From positions 2,170,001 through 2,234,000 of the forward strand of contig NZ_VMSF01000001.1 in the NCBI RefSeq assembly GCF_009765225.1: a stretch of 64,000 nt of DNA, given 5' to 3'. The stretch is from Leifsonia sp. AG29 (lineage in GTDB: Bacteria; Actinomycetota; Actinomycetes; Actinomycetales; Microbacteriaceae). Both the position numbers and the translations under genes were made by a program. The notes under the pieces were generated by a model. It had not been told where the DNA came from and made no database searches. It saw only the letters and a program-made list of their open reading frames with translations. Below, in pieces: positions 62,131 to 64,000 of the stretch (position 1 is its first letter; the number at the start of each line of letters is the position of its first letter).

Positions 62131-63707
62131 CGGACCGTCGCCTCCCGCTCGAACCGGGCCACCAGCTCGCGCTTGAGCACCTTGCCGCTGGGGCCGAGCG
62201 GCAGCACCTCCAGGATCTCGACGCGACGCGGGAACTTGTACGCCGCGACGTGCTCCTGGGCGAAGGCGATCAGCTCCTCCCCGCTGGCGTCGAATCCGGG
62301 CATCAGCGTGACCGCCGCCATCACCTCCTGGCCGTGCACCTCGTGCGCGACGCCGAACACCGCGACGAGCGCGACGGCCGGGTGGGCGGAGAGCACCTCC
62401 TCCACCTCGCGCGGGTACACGTTGTAGCCGTTGCGGAGGATCATGTCCTTCTTGCGATCGACGATCGTGATGTAGTCGTCCTCGCTCTTCGTGCCGAGGT
62501 CGCCGGTGCGGAACCAGCCGTCGACGACCGCCTCGGCGTTCGCCTCCGGGAGGTTCAGGTATCCCTTCATGAGGTTGTGACCGCGCACGACGATCTCGCC
62601 CAGCTCTCCGCGCGGAAGGAGCTCGATCCGGTCGTCGATCTCCGCATCGGCGATCTCGACGTCCACGCCCCAGATCGGCGTCCCCACCGTCCCGACCCGG
62701 GTCGGCATGCCTCGGTGGTTGAAGGTGGCGACGGGCGAGGTCTCCGTGAGGCCGTACCCCTCGTGGACGTCGATGCCGTACACCTCCTTCATCCGCTCGA
62801 TCACCGCGACCGGGATGGCGGCGCCGCCGCTCATGCCGTAGCGGAGGGGCGGGCGCTCCGGGTTCGACTTGGCCGCCTCGAGGAGCGCGATGTACATGGT
62901 CGGCACGCCGGTCATGATCGTGCAGCCGTGCGCGTTGAGGAGCTGGAGAGCCGTCGCGCCGTCGAACTTGGGGACGAGGACGACCGCGGCGCCCGCCCGG
63001 AAGCCCATGTTCATGACGCAGGTCTGGCCGAAGGTGTGGAACAGGGGCAGGCACCCCAGGATGCGGTCCTCGGGGCCGATGTCGAGCGTCCCGGCGAGGA
63101 GCACGTTGACCTGCTCGATGAGCGAGAAGTGACAGCCCTCGGCGCCCTTCGGCTTGCCCGTCGTGCCGCTGGTGTACAGGATCGTGGCGGTGTCGATCGG
63201 GTCGCGCGGCACGTAGGTGGCGACGGGCTCCGCCTCCCGGGCGAGATCCTCGAGCCGCCGGAACGGCAGCTGGCCGAGCGCCTCATCGGGCACGAGCACC
63301 GAGAGGGTCTCGACCCCGGCGAGCGCCGCTCCCTTGGCGCCCTCGCCGAGCAGCGGGGCCGCGCAGATCAGAACCTTCGCCCCGGAGTCGCGGAGCACGT
63401 ACTCGATCTCCTCCGCCTTGAGCAGGGCGTGGATCGGAACGACGACGGCGCCGAGCGCGAGCGTGGCGTAGTACGTGCGCGGGAAATCGGGCACGTTGGG
63501 GATGAGCAGGGCGACGCGGTCTCCCTCGCCGACGCCGAGATCGCGGAGGGCTCCCGCGTAGCGCCGGGTCTCCTCCCAGAGGGTGCCGTAGCGGATCTCG
63601 GCGCCGCCGAAGATCAGTGCGACATTGTCCGGCATGCGGTGGGCGGTCTCCGCGAGGATGCTCGCGACCGACATGGTGGCGAAGCCGTGGTGGTCACCGG
63701 CGTTCAT
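62127..63707 (-). CDS. Long-chain fatty acid-CoA ligase (AMP-dependent)
   Basis: 526 aa adenylate-forming enzyme. ATP-binding motif ATILYTSGTTGKPKGAEGCH (~172), GYGLTETSPVATFNHRG, and the hinge/C-terminal motifs GWFRTGDLGTKSEDDYITIVD then RKKDMILRNGYNVYPREVEEVL; the catalytic Lys is in GPSGKVLKREL. It activates a carboxylate to acyl-AMP and then acyl-CoA; medium- or long-chain fatty acids are likely. AAGGAG lies 5 bases before ATG 63707. Neighbours give no further hint. Confidence 0.93.
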   Translation of the reverse strand: MNAGDHHGFATMSVASILAETAHRMPDNVALIFGGAEIRYGTLWEETRRYAGALRDLGVGEGDRVALLIPNVPDFPRTYYATLALGAVVVPIHALLKAEEIEYVLRDSGAKVLICAAPLLGEGAKGAALAGVETLSVLVPDEALGQLPFRRLEDLAREAEPVATYVPRDPIDTATILYTSGTTGKPKGAEGCHFSLIEQVNVLLAGTLDIGPEDRILGCLPLFHTFGQTCVMNMGFRAGAAVVLVPKFDGATALQLLNAHGCTIMTGVPTMYIALLEAAKSNPERPPLRYGMSGGAAIPVAVIERMKEVYGIDVHEGYGLTETSPVATFNHRGMPTRVGTVGTPIWGVDVEIADAEIDDRIELLPRGELGEIVVRGHNLMKGYLNLPEANAEAVVDGWFRTGDLGTKSEDDYITIVDRKKDMILRNGYNVYPREVEEVLSAHPAVALVAVFGVAHEVHGQEVMAAVTLMPGFDASGEELIAFAQEHVAAYKFPRRVEILEVLPLGPSGKVLKRELVARFEREATVR

Positions 63708-63833
63708 AGGGGCTCCTTCGTCATCGTCGACTGGACCCGATCGGGTTGAGGGAAAGGTACGTCACCGCGGGCCGGACCGCCAGTCCCCCAAACCCGGGCA
63801 CGGCGGGCGGAGGACCGGTAGACTGGAGGGCTC

Positions 63834-64000
63834 ATGTCGACGCCCACGACCCTCCCCCGCATCTCGTTCCCGCCGGAGCTGCCCGTCAGCCGCAAACGGG
63901 ACGAGATCGCCGCCGCGATCCGCGACAACCAGGTCGTCATCGTCGCGGGCGCGACCGGGTCGGGCAAGACGACCCAGCTGCCGAAGATCGCCCTCGAGCT
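63834..64000 (+). CDS. hrpA: HrpA-type ATP-dependent RNA helicase, N-terminus (gene continues beyond window)
   Basis: The first 55 residues of a DEAH-box helicase are visible: MSTPTTLPRISFPPELPVSR, then DNQVVIVAGATGSGKTTQLPKIALE with Walker A GATGSGKTT at ~39-47. HrpA members are ~1300 aa and act on mRNA and ribosomes. Only the start is in the window, so the subfamily is inferred from the spacing of the N-terminal block. ATG 63834 has GGAGGG 3 bases upstream, and TAGACT lies 9 bases before it. Confidence 0.8.
   Translation, partial: MSTPTTLPRISFPPELPVSRKRDEIAAAIRDNQVVIVAGATGSGKTTQLPKIALE

Overview
The window is dense, very GC-rich DNA from an actinobacterium, most likely of the family Microbacteriaceae (Leifsonia-like). 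This assignment rests on gene order and protein style, not on a database search. The supporting marks are eno-ftsB-DUF501, glmU-prs and rplY-pth-mfd neighbourhoods, a divergent rsmI/pmt pair, rsmI-metG-tatD-rsmA-ispE-ABC-F on one strand, GTG/TTG starts, and many apparent leaderless promoters (TANNNT followed 6-8 bases later by the start codon).

Layout. 1-1.65 kb: end of a membrane protein, a YchJ-type SEC-C protein, a 35-aa membrane peptide and an unusual short-armed tRNA with anticodon UAA. 1.9-10 kb (minus strand): type II NADH dehydrogenase, secreted subtilase, DUF501, FtsB, enolase, HisRS and MazG. 10-12.2 kb (plus): NhaA antiporter and a phosphatase lipoprotein. 12.2-25.5 kb: Mfd, a hydrolase, Pth, L25, then a gluconate/uronate segment (gntK, gnd and two truncated uronate genes) and repeat DNA, then Prs, GlmU and tRNA-Gln. 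The segment separates prs from rplY, which are neighbours in many actinobacteria. 25.6-35.3 kb: MarR regulator, a polymerase-type glycerophosphotransferase fused to a GT4 glycosyltransferase, AidB-like dehydrogenase, ABC-F ATPase and a large LuxR (LAL) regulator. 35.3-42.6 kb: IspE, RsmA, TatD and MetG, an array of palindromes, RsmI and the protein mannosyltransferase Pmt. 42.7-64 kb: kumamolisin-like S53 protease, YeiH-type membrane protein, methyltransferases, serine dehydratase, glutathione peroxidase, DksA/TraR-type zinc finger protein, a second LAL regulator, two aldo/keto reductases, FMN reductase, acylphosphatase, class IV aminotransferase, DUF255 thioredoxin-fold protein, fatty acid-CoA ligase and the first part of an HrpA-type helicase.

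Most genes are housekeeping: cell-wall precursor synthesis (glmU), nucleotide and sugar-phosphate supply (prs, gnd, gntK, eno), translation quality control (pth, rplY, rsmI, rsmA, metG, hisS) and repair (mfd, mazG). 

The most unusual structure is a family of 16 short palindromes (CATTCG-N3-CGAATG type) in three intergenic regions. They are always arranged in pairs exactly 40 bp apart, and one locus is amplified into an 84-bp tandem array. Other notable items are the short-armed tRNA-Leu(UAA), a deletion scar joining the remains of two divergent uronate genes, a 19-copy 15-bp tandem repeat, and a perfect 18-bp operator-like palindrome at the glutathione peroxidase promoter.
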